Assembly (NCBI RefSeq): GCF_036503815.1
Contig: NZ_AP027764.1
Coordinates: forward strand, 3,348,001-3,412,000
Length of the DNA: 64,000 nt
Origin: Escherichia coli
GTDB lineage: Bacteria; Pseudomonadota; Gammaproteobacteria; Enterobacterales; Enterobacteriaceae
Direction: 5' to 3'
The stretch's first letter is position 1, and every line of letters starts with the position of its first letter. The position numbers and the translations under genes were made by a program. The notes beneath the pieces were generated by a model that was given only the letters and a program-made list of their open reading frames with translations, made no database searches and was not told the DNA's origin. Shown here in pieces: positions 10,277-18,548 of the stretch.

Positions 10277-11517
10277 TGAAAATAAAACAGGCCCTTTTTA
10301 CCGCTGGCTACTCCTCATTCTATTTCGATGATCAGCAGGCGATAAAAAACGGAGCGGGTCACGACGGCTTTTTCTACACCGGAGAGCCGGTAACACAGGG
10401 GTTTAACGCCGTACGTCAGGCCGGGGAGTGCGTTTCGGTTCAGTTGATTCTGGAAAACGGTGCGGTCGCCGTAGGCGACTGTGCTGCCGTACAGTATTCC
10501 GGGGCAGGCGGTCGCGATCCACTGTTCCTCGCAGAGCACTTTATTCCGTTCCTCAACGACCATATCAAGCCATTACTGGTAGGCCGCGATGTGGATGCTT
10601 TCCTGCCGAATGCCCGTTTCTTCGACAAATTGCGTATTGACGGCAACTTGCTGCATACCGCCGTACGTTACGGATTATCACAGGCGCTGCTTGATGCTAC
10701 CGCGCTGGCAACCGGCCGTCTAAAAACTGAAGTGGTCTGTGATGAATGGCAGTTGCCACGCGTGGCGGAATCCATTCCATTATTTGGTCAGAGCGGAGAC
10801 GATCGATATATCGCTGTCGATAAGATGATCCTTAAGGGCATCGACGTGCTACCTCATGCGCTGATTAATAACGTCGAAGAGAAACTGGGCTTTAAAGGAG
10901 AAAAACTGCGCGAATATGTCCGTTGGCTATCCGATCGGATTCTAAGCAAACGCACCAGCGCACGCTACCACCCTACCCTGCACATCGATGTATACGGCAC
11001 TATTGGTCTGATCTTCGATATGGATCCGCTTCGCTGTGCGCAATACATCGCCAGTCTGGAAAAAGAGGCGCAAGGCCTGCCGCTCTACATTGAGGGGCCG
11101 GTCGATGCCGGTAACAAGCCCGATCAAATCCGCCTGCTGACCGCGATTACCAAAGAGCTGACGCGCCTCGGTTCCGGCGTGAAAATCGTGGCCGATGAAT
11201 GGTGTAACACCTACCAGGATATTGTTGATTTCACTGATGCCGCCAGTTGCCACATGGTGCAAATCAAAACCCCGGATCTGGGCAGTATTCACAACATCGT
11301 CGATGCAGTTCTTTATTGCAACAGCCACAGCATGGAAGCGTACCAGGGCGGCACCTGCAATGAAACTGATGTCAGTGCCCGCACCTGTGTCCACGTCGCC
11401 CTTGCTGCTCGCCCCATGCGTATGCTGGTAAAACCAGGGATGGGCTTTGACGAAGGCCTCGATATCGTCTTCAACGAAATGAATCGTACTATCGCGCTGT
11501 TGCAGGCTAAGGATTAA
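10276..11517 (+). CDS. mal: Methylaspartate ammonia-lyase
   Basis: An enolase-superfamily lyase that removes ammonia from 3-methylaspartate to give mesaconate (methylfumarate), the second step of the pathway. The 413-residue length equals the clostridial enzyme. The catalytic pair is present: H194 in LPHALIN and K331 in MVQIKTPDLG. Magnesium ligands fit D in HIDVYG, E in YIEGPVD and D in VADEWCN. It overlaps glmE by one base and stands three bases before the AtuA-family gene. High confidence in family and reaction. Confidence 0.95.
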   Translation: MKIKQALFTAGYSSFYFDDQQAIKNGAGHDGFFYTGEPVTQGFNAVRQAGECVSVQLILENGAVAVGDCAAVQYSGAGGRDPLFLAEHFIPFLNDHIKPLLVGRDVDAFLPNARFFDKLRIDGNLLHTAVRYGLSQALLDATALATGRLKTEVVCDEWQLPRVAESIPLFGQSGDDRYIAVDKMILKGIDVLPHALINNVEEKLGFKGEKLREYVRWLSDRILSKRTSARYHPTLHIDVYGTIGLIFDMDPLRCAQYIASLEKEAQGLPLYIEGPVDAGNKPDQIRLLTAITKELTRLGSGVKIVADEWCNTYQDIVDFTDAASCHMVQIKTPDLGSIHNIVDAVLYCNSHSMEAYQGGTCNETDVSARTCVHVALAARPMRMLVKPGMGFDEGLDIVFNEMNRTIALLQAKD

Positions 11518-11520
11518 CAA

Positions 11521-12891
11521 ATGGCTCGTTCTTTTAAAGTCTTATCGCCAACGGCAATCCTCGGGTATGGATTCCCGGAAGAGAGCTTCCGCAAAGCGAT
11601 GGCAGAATCGCCCGATCTGATCGCCGCTGATGCAGGATCTTCCGATCCAGGTCCCCACTACCTCGGGGCAGGCAAACCGTTTACCGATCGCGCAGGAGTC
11701 AAGCGCGATCTGCGCTATATGATCACCGCAGGCGTGCAAAATAATATACCGGTGGTGATCGGAACGGCCGGCGGTTCTGGTGCCGCTCCACACCTGGAGT
11801 GGTGCCGAGAAATAATTCATGAGATTGCCCGGGAAGAGCGCCTCTCGTTCTCGATGGCGCTGATCCCGGCAGACGTTGACAAAGCCATCGTCCACCAGGC
11901 GCTGGATAACGGCAAAATCACGGCGCTGGATTTTGTCCCGCCGTTAACCCACGACGCGATTGACGAAAGTACGTATATCGTCGCGCAAATGGGCATCGAA
12001 CCCTTCCAGCAGGCGCTGAAAGAAGGCGCGCAAGTGGTGCTGGGCGGGCGCGCTTACGACCCGGCCTGCTTTGCTGCGCTACCGATCATGCAAGGCTTTG
12101 ATGAAGGTCTGGCGCTGCATTGTGGGAAAATCCTTGAATGCGCGGCAATCGCCGCAACGCCCGGCTCAGGCTCTGACTGTGCGATGGGCATCATTGATGA
12201 CAACGGCTTTACGCTGAAGACATTTAATCCGAAGCGTAAATTTACCGAAACGTCAGCGGCTGCACACACACTGTATGAGAAATCCGATCCCTACTTCCTG
12301 CCAGGACCTGGCGGCGTGTTGAACCTGAAAGGCTGCACATTTAAAGCGGTCAATGACGGCGAAGTGTACGTCAGCGGTTCTAAGCATGAAGAAACGCCGT
12401 ATGCCCTGAAACTGGAAGGTGCGCGACGGGTGGGCTTCCGCTGTCTGACCATCGCAGGAACGCGCGACCCGATCATGATCGCCGGGATCGATAAAATCAT
12501 CGATGAAGTCAAAACCAGCGTTTCGCGTAACCTGTCGCTCGACGATGACAGCATTCGCATCAATTTCCACCTGTACGGCAAAAACGGGGTGATGGGCGAC
12601 CATGAACCGATGCAAACTGCCGGGCATGAGCTGGGGATTGTCCTTGATGTAGTTGCACCGACCCAGGATATTGCCAATAGCGTTTGCTCGCTAGTGCGCT
12701 CTACCATGCTGCACTACGGCTATGAAAACCGCATCGCTACCGCAGGCAACCTGGCGTTCCCGTTCTCCCCTTCTGATATCCAGGGCGGGCCGGTATACGA
12801 ATTTTCCATATATCACCTGATTGAAGCCAACGACGCTCTGCGTTTTGATTTCCATATTGAACAGGTGACGCCAGAAGGAGTTCAGGCATGA
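11521..12891 (+). CDS. AtuA-family protein (PF07287, DUF1446), function unassigned
   Basis: A 456-residue soluble protein of the acyclic terpene utilisation AtuA family. Family hallmarks are visible: ADAGSSDPGPHYLG near residue 37, the glycine-rich IGTAGGSGAAPHLEW at 80-94, VVLGGRAYDPACFA near 178 and FLPGPGGVLNLKGC near 260. AtuA proteins occur in citronellol/geraniol degradation clusters and next to acyl-CoA and hydroxyacid genes, but no reaction is firmly assigned. Here the gene lies three bases after mal and overlaps a DUF4387 gene by ATGA, so the two products are expected to work together. In this operon a role on a C5 acid such as citramalate is an inference. Confidence 0.88.
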   Translation: MARSFKVLSPTAILGYGFPEESFRKAMAESPDLIAADAGSSDPGPHYLGAGKPFTDRAGVKRDLRYMITAGVQNNIPVVIGTAGGSGAAPHLEWCREIIHEIAREERLSFSMALIPADVDKAIVHQALDNGKITALDFVPPLTHDAIDESTYIVAQMGIEPFQQALKEGAQVVLGGRAYDPACFAALPIMQGFDEGLALHCGKILECAAIAATPGSGSDCAMGIIDDNGFTLKTFNPKRKFTETSAAAHTLYEKSDPYFLPGPGGVLNLKGCTFKAVNDGEVYVSGSKHEETPYALKLEGARRVGFRCLTIAGTRDPIMIAGIDKIIDEVKTSVSRNLSLDDDSIRINFHLYGKNGVMGDHEPMQTAGHELGIVLDVVAPTQDIANSVCSLVRSTMLHYGYENRIATAGNLAFPFSPSDIQGGPVYEFSIYHLIEANDALRFDFHIEQVTPEGVQA

Positions 12892-13205
12892 AACAGTCAA
12901 TTGTCTCACTGGCGCAAGTCATTCGTTCGAAAAATGCCGGACCTTACGAACTGGTTTTAGATATTTTATTTAAAACGAAAGAAAACTATGAGCGAGTAAA
13001 ATCATCAGGGCAATTAACCCCAGAACTGATTGCGCGCTTATATCATGTTGAACCTGACTTTATTCATCGTATTGTCTGGTTTGATCCTTCTAACGCAGTA
13101 AAAATTGTCATGCCACGAGATATTATCTCCGGGAATGTAGGTGACAATGATGTCTATGGCGCACAGCAACATGCACCTTTATTAAATATGAGTTTCGATT
13201 TGTAA
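12888..13205 (+). CDS. DUF4387 small protein, partner of the AtuA-family protein
   Basis: A 105-residue protein matching what I know of DUF4387 (PF14330), which is found beside, or fused to, AtuA-like domains. Features include SLAQVIRSKNAGPYELVLDILF at the N-terminus and the MPRDIISGNVGDNDVYGAQQ segment near residue 73. ATGA overlap with the upstream gene indicates stoichiometric co-translation. The 160 bp after it contain a strong hairpin. Function unknown. Confidence 0.85.
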   Translation: MKQSIVSLAQVIRSKNAGPYELVLDILFKTKENYERVKSSGQLTPELIARLYHVEPDFIHRIVWFDPSNAVKIVMPRDIISGNVGDNDVYGAQQHAPLLNMSFDL

Positions 13206-13288
13206 AAATCCGAACACTTTTAGCCAACTGACATCCCGTCACTTATTGCAGTTCAACACTTCAGCTATTTGTAAGGTTGTAATAGCAG

Positions 13289-13320
13289 GTAGATGCCTGA
13301 ATCTCTATTCGGGCATCTAC
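13289..13320 (+). terminator. Hairpin between DUF4387 gene and carrier gene
   Basis: GTAGATGCC-TGAA pairs with TTC-GGGCATCTAC around the loop TCTCTA, a nearly perfect 13-bp stem. It is followed only by a weak pyrimidine run (TTCTCCTG). It could be a partial terminator or an mRNA-stabilising processing hairpin that lowers expression of the carrier relative to the enzymes. Confidence 0.5.
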
Positions 13321-13365
13321 TTCTCCTGATTCTGATTTATCGCCGTGCACCTGATGGAGGAAAAA

Positions 13366-14646
13366 ATGAAGAAAATAAGTTTAACCACGATGATTCTTTT
13401 GGCGCTGGTACTTGGAATGATTATCGGCGTAGTGCTCAATAACACTGCTTCACCGGAAACAGCAAAACTCTATGCGCAAGAAATATCGATATTCACGACG
13501 ATTTTCTTACGACTGATAAAAATGATTATCGCTCCGTTAGTAGTCTCTACCCTGGTGGTAGGTATTGCTAAAATGGGCGATGCCAAAGCCCTTGGTCGTA
13601 TTTTTTCTAAAACACTCTTTTTATTTATTTGCGCCTCATTGCTGTCAATTGCCTTAGGCTTGATAACGGTAAATTTCTTCATGCCAGGCACAGGAATTAA
13701 TTTTGTTGCACACGGTGCCGAAACCACCGGAGTGGTCGCGTCAGAACCCTTTACACTAAAAGTATTTATTTCGCATGCTTTCCCCACCAGCATTGTCGAT
13801 GCCATGGCGCACAATGAAATTTTGCAAATCGTGGTGTTCTCAATTTTCCTCGGCTGTAGCCTGACGGCGATTGGTGAGAAAGGCAGCGCCATCGTTCACG
13901 CCTTAGATTCGCTGGCACATGCCATGTTAAAGCTCACTGGCTACGTCATGCTCTTCGCTCCCCTGACCGTATTCGCCGCTATTTCAGCATTGATTGCTGA
14001 ACGAGGACTGGCAGTTATGGTGAGCGCCGGGATCTTTATGGGTGAATTTTATTTCACCATGTTATTACTTTGGGTGCTGCTTATCGGTCTGGCCATCGTT
14101 TATGTCGGCCCCTGCATCAGACGCCTGACCCGCGCCCTTTCAGAACCCGCCCTGCTGGCATTTACCACATCCAGTTCTGAAGCTGCTTTTCCGGGAACGC
14201 TTGAAAAACTGGAGCAATTTGGCGTTTCCCCCAAAATTGCCAGCTTTGTCTTACCCATTGGCTACTCATTTAATCTCGTTGGATCAATGGCCTACTGCTC
14301 CTTCGCCACAGTTTTCATCGCCCAGGCCTGCAATATCCATTTATCCATCGGTGAGCAAATCACCATGCTGTTGATCCTGATGTTGACCTCGAAAGGAATG
14401 GCTGGCGTACCACGCGCCTCAATGGTGGTTATCGCCGCCACGCTCAACCAGTTCAATATTCCGGAAGCGGGGCTGATCTTGCTGATGGGCGTTGATCCGT
14501 TCCTTGATATGGGGCGTTCCGCGACAAACGTCATGAGCAACGCAATGGGCGCTGCGATGGTGAGTCGGTGGGAAGGCGAACATTTCGGCGAGGGTTGTCG
14601 GGGTAAAGCATTAAAACCCAATGAATCGAACGTTGCTCTGCCCTGA
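13366..14646 (+). CDS. Dicarboxylate/amino acid carrier, DAACS (SDF) family
   Basis: A 426-residue inner-membrane carrier of the GltP/DctA/DAACS fold; by context it may import glutamate or a C4/C5 dicarboxylate. GGAGG five bases before the ATG at 13366 sets the start, ahead of the in-frame upstream GTG (13345). Multiple membrane helices are visible, with the serine-rich re-entrant loop FTTSSSEAAFPGTL near residue 267 and the helix GYSFNLVGSMAY near 302. Two family cation-site positions are changed: the usual NMDGT-like motif reads NLVGS, and the usual NVxGD in TM8 reads NVMSN. This suggests different ion coupling. The substrate is not provable from sequence. Confidence 0.85.
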   Translation: MKKISLTTMILLALVLGMIIGVVLNNTASPETAKLYAQEISIFTTIFLRLIKMIIAPLVVSTLVVGIAKMGDAKALGRIFSKTLFLFICASLLSIALGLITVNFFMPGTGINFVAHGAETTGVVASEPFTLKVFISHAFPTSIVDAMAHNEILQIVVFSIFLGCSLTAIGEKGSAIVHALDSLAHAMLKLTGYVMLFAPLTVFAAISALIAERGLAVMVSAGIFMGEFYFTMLLLWVLLIGLAIVYVGPCIRRLTRALSEPALLAFTTSSSEAAFPGTLEKLEQFGVSPKIASFVLPIGYSFNLVGSMAYCSFATVFIAQACNIHLSIGEQITMLLILMLTSKGMAGVPRASMVVIAATLNQFNIPEAGLILLMGVDPFLDMGRSATNVMSNAMGAAMVSRWEGEHFGEGCRGKALKPNESNVALP

Positions 14647-14753
14647 GGGGGATCTTAAGCAATCAGAAGCCAATGACTACGCATTTTTATAAGCCGGATC
14701 ATGAAGTTAGACGGCAATTAAGTAACACTAACGTTTAAGGTGAAAAGTGAAAT

Positions 14754-16406
14754 ATGTCCAAACCATTTATCTGGCAAGAACCGTTTCTACAAAATAAAGA
14801 CGGTACAGAATATACATTAATTAGCGATCAACATATTACAGTAACGGAATTAGACGGCGAAGAAGTGATAAAAATCGCTCCTGAAGCATTAACGCTGCTT
14901 GCCCGGCAGGCATTTTATGAAGCCTCTTTTTTCTTACGTTCCGCTCATTTGCAACAGGTCGCCAGCATTCTTAACGATCCGCAGGCCAGTAGTAATGATA
15001 AATACGTTGCGTTGCAGTTATTACGTAATGCTGAAGTCTCAGCAAAAGGGGTATTACCCAACTGTCAGGATACCGGCACCGCAACTATTGTTGCCAGTAA
15101 AGGGCAACAGATATGGACGGGAGGTAACGACGCTGAAGCCTTAAGCAAAGGCATTTACAGTACTTTCCAGGAAAATAATCTGCGCTTTTCACAAAATGCG
15201 CCGCTGGATATGTATACCGAAGTCAATACGCAAACCAATCTACCGGCGCAGATTGATATCAGCGCCGTCGCTGGTGATGAGTACCATTTTCTCTGTATTA
15301 ATAAAGGGGGCGGCTCCGCCAATAAAGCCGCGCTTTATCAGGAAACCAAATCCCTATTGCAACCAGAAAAACTGACCGCATTTTTAATCGAAAAAATGAA
15401 ATCGCTGGGCACCGCTGCCTGCCCGCCTTACCACATCGCCTTTGTCGTCGGAGGGCTTTCAGCCGATCAAACCTTAAAAGTTGCCAAGCTGGCCTCAACG
15501 AAATATTACGACAATTTGCCCACCAGCGGAAACGAGCAAGGACAAGCATTCCGTGATATTGAGCTGGAAAAAGTATTGCTCGAGGCCAGTCAGCAATTTG
15601 GTATTGGTGCGCAATTTGGGGGTAAATATTTCGCTCATGATATTCGCGTCATTCGTCTGCCGCGTCACGGTGGCTCTTGCCCGATAGCTATGGCGCTCTC
15701 CTGTTCTGCCGATCGCAATATCAAAGCCAAAATTAACAAGCACGGTATCTGGCTGGAAAAACTCGAACACAATCCGGGGCAATATATTCCAGCCTCACTG
15801 CGGGAAGAAAATCACGCGCAACATGTACAGCTGGATCTAAACCGTCCGTTGCGTGACGTGATGCAGGATCTCGCCAGATTACCGGTAGGCACCCGCGTGT
15901 CGTTAAGTGGTCCCATCGTAGTGGCGCGCGATATCGCCCACGCCAAAATAAAAGCGCGGCTGGATAGCGGCGAATCGATGCCGGATTACCTGAAGCATCA
16001 TATTGTCTATTACGCTGGCCCGGCGAAAACACCGGAGAACATGGCCTGCGGTTCACTGGGTCCAACCACGGGCGGTCGAATGGACGGTTATGTCGAAACC
16101 TTCCAGGCGGCTGGCGGCAGTCTGGTAATGTTATCGAAAGGTAACCGCAGCCAGCAGGTCACCGATGCCTGTCACAAACATGGCGGCTTCAATCTGGGAA
16201 GTATTGGCGGTGCAGCTGCGTTACTGGCGCAAGAATATGTCAAAAGTCTGCGTTGCCTGGAATACCCGGAGCTGGGTATGGAAGCGGTGTGGATGATGGA
16301 AGTGGAAAATCTGCCCGCATTCATCCTGGTCGATGATAAAGGCAATAATTTCTTTAGTCAGTTTGAGCAGCAACACCGCTGCGCCAGTTGCCCTGCGGGA
16401 CATTAA
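14754..16406 (+). CDS. fumD: Class I fumarase / mesaconase (FumD type)
   Basis: A 550-residue [4Fe-4S] class I hydratase with both fumarase domains, PF05681 then PF05683, and 548-550 residues as in FumA/FumB. Candidate cluster-binding cysteines are in LPNCQDTGTATI, GGSCPIAMAL and MACGSLGPTTGG. A fumarase with this genomic setting, named FumD in E. coli O157:H7, has been reported to hydrate mesaconate to (S)-citramalate somewhat better than fumarate. Here it follows mal in the same operon, so mesaconate hydration is the expected job. A 107-bp spacer precedes it; its stop is ten bases before the adenosyltransferase gene. Confidence 0.9.
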   Translation: MSKPFIWQEPFLQNKDGTEYTLISDQHITVTELDGEEVIKIAPEALTLLARQAFYEASFFLRSAHLQQVASILNDPQASSNDKYVALQLLRNAEVSAKGVLPNCQDTGTATIVASKGQQIWTGGNDAEALSKGIYSTFQENNLRFSQNAPLDMYTEVNTQTNLPAQIDISAVAGDEYHFLCINKGGGSANKAALYQETKSLLQPEKLTAFLIEKMKSLGTAACPPYHIAFVVGGLSADQTLKVAKLASTKYYDNLPTSGNEQGQAFRDIELEKVLLEASQQFGIGAQFGGKYFAHDIRVIRLPRHGGSCPIAMALSCSADRNIKAKINKHGIWLEKLEHNPGQYIPASLREENHAQHVQLDLNRPLRDVMQDLARLPVGTRVSLSGPIVVARDIAHAKIKARLDSGESMPDYLKHHIVYYAGPAKTPENMACGSLGPTTGGRMDGYVETFQAAGGSLVMLSKGNRSQQVTDACHKHGGFNLGSIGGAAALLAQEYVKSLRCLEYPELGMEAVWMMEVENLPAFILVDDKGNNFFSQFEQQHRCASCPAGH

Positions 16407-16415
16407 GGAAAATGA

Positions 16416-17018
16416 ATGGAAGCGCGAATTTCAACTGAACGGCATGTGCAGCGCCAGCAGAAATTGAAGGAACAGGTCGATACGCGCGTCGCGGCGGCGA
16501 TAGAGAAAAAAGGGATCTTGATTGTTTTCACCGGCAACGGCAAAGGGAAATCCACTGCCGCGTTTGGTACTGTGACGCGCGCGGTGGGTCATGGCAAAAC
16601 GGTGGGGGTTGCGCAGTACATCAAGGGGCAATGGGACAACGGCGAATACAACCTTCTCCAGCCGCTGGGGGTTGAGTTTCATATTATGGGAACCGGTTTT
16701 ACCTGGGAGACTCAGAACCGGCAAGCGGATATCGACGCGGCGAAAGAGGTCTGGTCGGAAAGCAAACGGATGCTGGCTGACAAGCGTTACGACTTAGTGG
16801 TGCTTGATGAGCTGACCTATATGCTGGCTTACCATTATCTGGACACCGAAGAAGTGATCACTTCTCTGCAAAACCGCCCGGCACAACAAAGTGTCATTGT
16901 CACCGGACGCAGTTGCCACAGTCAGATATTAAAAATGGCGGATACGGTCAGCGAAATCCGCCCCGTCAAACATGCTTTTGATAACGGCATTCAGGCGCAG
17001 CCGGGTATCGACTGGTAA
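16416..17018 (+). CDS. Second BtuR/CobO-type cob(I)alamin adenosyltransferase
   Basis: A 200-residue P-loop corrinoid adenosyltransferase that makes adenosylcobalamin from reduced cobalamin and ATP. The Walker A loop is FTGNGKGKSTAAFG (residues 33-46), and VLDELTYMLAYHYL and the C-terminal SEIRPVKHAFDNGIQAQPGIDW follow the BtuR pattern. It resembles housekeeping E. coli BtuR (196 residues) along its whole length but is clearly a divergent paralogue. Being last in the methylaspartate operon, it would supply coenzyme for glutamate mutase at the time of need. Confidence 0.92.
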   Translation: MEARISTERHVQRQQKLKEQVDTRVAAAIEKKGILIVFTGNGKGKSTAAFGTVTRAVGHGKTVGVAQYIKGQWDNGEYNLLQPLGVEFHIMGTGFTWETQNRQADIDAAKEVWSESKRMLADKRYDLVVLDELTYMLAYHYLDTEEVITSLQNRPAQQSVIVTGRSCHSQILKMADTVSEIRPVKHAFDNGIQAQPGIDW

Positions 17019-17051
17019 TAACTGCGCCTGGCATCCCGCCAGGCGCAGGTT

Positions 17052-17957
17052 TTACATCTCCTGCGGTACGACCGATTTCGCCAGCAACCATTCACGAAAT
17101 TGCTGCAAGTGCGGCGAGTCAGACTTCTCTTCCTGCCACGTCATAATAAAACGATTACCGGTACGAATAGGCACATCACAGGGAATCACCATATCGCCAC
17201 TATCCAAATCATGTTGAATAGCGAACCGTGGTAACAGCGCCACGCCGAGATTAGAGCGCACGGCGGCAATCAGCATTGAAAGCAAATCGAAACGTGGTCC
17301 GTTATTGACCAGCGGACTGCTAACGCCAGATAGGGCAAACCACTCTTCCCAGCCAGTAATACGGGTGCTTTGATGCAGAAGTGGTAACTCAGTAAGCAGT
17401 TCTGCCACTGACAGTTTTTGATCGGACATTGCAAGCAAACTGCCGCTGCATACCGGCAAAATCTCCTCTTCAAAGAGATATTCTACTTCCGCCCAGGGCG
17501 CGCAAAAATTTTCGCGCATAATGACAGCATCGTACTCCCGATTAAGAAAATCGCCGTTATTAGCTAAAGAATGAATATTAACAATAATATCGGGATGTAA
17601 CTTTGTGAATTCATGTAAATTTGGGATTAACCAGTGGGTACTAAACGTAGGATTAACGGCAAGTTCAATAACCTGAACCGTAGGCTGCCAGGTCATAATC
17701 GTATTGGTATCGCGTTCCAGCTTATTTAATGTTTCTTTTACTATCCCCAGGTAATACTTCCCTGCATCATTAAGAAAAATGCGTTTTTTAGAGTGTGAAA
17801 ATAACGGAGTATATAAAAATTCCTCCAGCGCACTTACTTGTCTGAATACTGCACTTTGGGTTAACGCTAACTCCTCTGCCGCTCTGGTATAACTTTCATG
17901 ACGTGCGACGACCTCAAAAGTCACCAGCAGTTCCGTTTTAGGTATTTTCCCTCGCAT
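17052..17957 (-). CDS. LysR-type transcriptional regulator
   Basis: A 301-residue LTTR. The N-terminal winged helix-turn-helix is at about residues 8-65 (TFEVVARHESYTRAAEELAL, then QSAVFRQVSALEEFL), followed by the periplasmic-binding-like effector domain. GGAAGG before the ATG at 17957 favours this start; an in-frame ATG at 17987 would add ten residues. It faces the adenosyltransferase gene tail to tail with 33 bp between stops. It is the only regulator in the island and so is the likely controller of the glm-mal-fumD operon, possibly responding to an amino acid or dicarboxylate. That role is inference. Confidence 0.9.
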   Translation of the reverse strand: MRGKIPKTELLVTFEVVARHESYTRAAEELALTQSAVFRQVSALEEFLYTPLFSHSKKRIFLNDAGKYYLGIVKETLNKLERDTNTIMTWQPTVQVIELAVNPTFSTHWLIPNLHEFTKLHPDIIVNIHSLANNGDFLNREYDAVIMRENFCAPWAEVEYLFEEEILPVCSGSLLAMSDQKLSVAELLTELPLLHQSTRITGWEEWFALSGVSSPLVNNGPRFDLLSMLIAAVRSNLGVALLPRFAIQHDLDSGDMVIPCDVPIRTGNRFIMTWQEEKSDSPHLQQFREWLLAKSVVPQEM

Positions 17958-18548
17958 AATGCCTTCCGTGAAAAAATAACAATTCAAAAAATTATTTTAT
18001 AAAAAAACAGTAGCACTAATGAATATCATAATTCAAATAAACAAACCAGTCAGCTATATGTCCAACCAGGAAAATAAAGTGACAATAATCCTAAAACAGG
18101 AATTTCACCTCAGTTATCCGCATGCAATGCTTTAAAGCCATTATTGCAAGAATATTATTCATATACATGAATATACTCTAAATAAGTCGAGTTGCAGGAA
18201 GGGAACAAATAATGAATTTCCAGAAGCTTACATAAGTAAGTGACCTGGGTGAGCGAACATCGATGCAGCACATGCAACTTGAATTATGACAAGTATACAA
18301 AGATAAATTTAGATACCCTATGTTATATATTATCTATGTCCGGTTAAATTGAATGAGTCATGGCCTTAAAAGACATCGCAAAAGATAATTTCTCTTTAAC
18401 AATAAGCCAGATTTACCACTTGTAAAAATTGCTATCGCCACATACACTACGCGCGTTTTCTTTCCCTTTTGCTGGCTGCTGACCGGAAAGACAAAATTAC
18501 CCTCGCAATACAGGGGGTTGATTAACGTCTATATTTCAGGACAGCGTT
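17958..18548. other. Gap between the LysR gene and the RtcB-family gene
   Basis: About 590 bp with divergent genes on each side, so it must contain two promoters, neither of which I can pin down. Its middle is occupied by a palindromic repeat element (listed separately). The rest is AT-rich with no credible reading frame. Confidence 0.5.
18172..18297. repeat. 126-bp palindromic enterobacterial repeat (MITE-like)
   Basis: The ends are imperfect inverted repeats of about 25 bp: TATACTCTAAATAAGTCGAG at the left, and the reverse complement of ATTATGACAAGTATA at the right. The inner arms GAGTTGCA and TGCAACTT also pair, and the centre (CCAGAAGCTTACATAAGTAAGTGACCTGG) is a further near-palindrome. 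I recognise the pattern from intergenic repeats spread through Yersinia, Serratia and related enterobacteria, but I am not certain of its published name. It has no coding capacity. A reduced copy is in the speF leader at 57219-57270. Confidence 0.75.
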
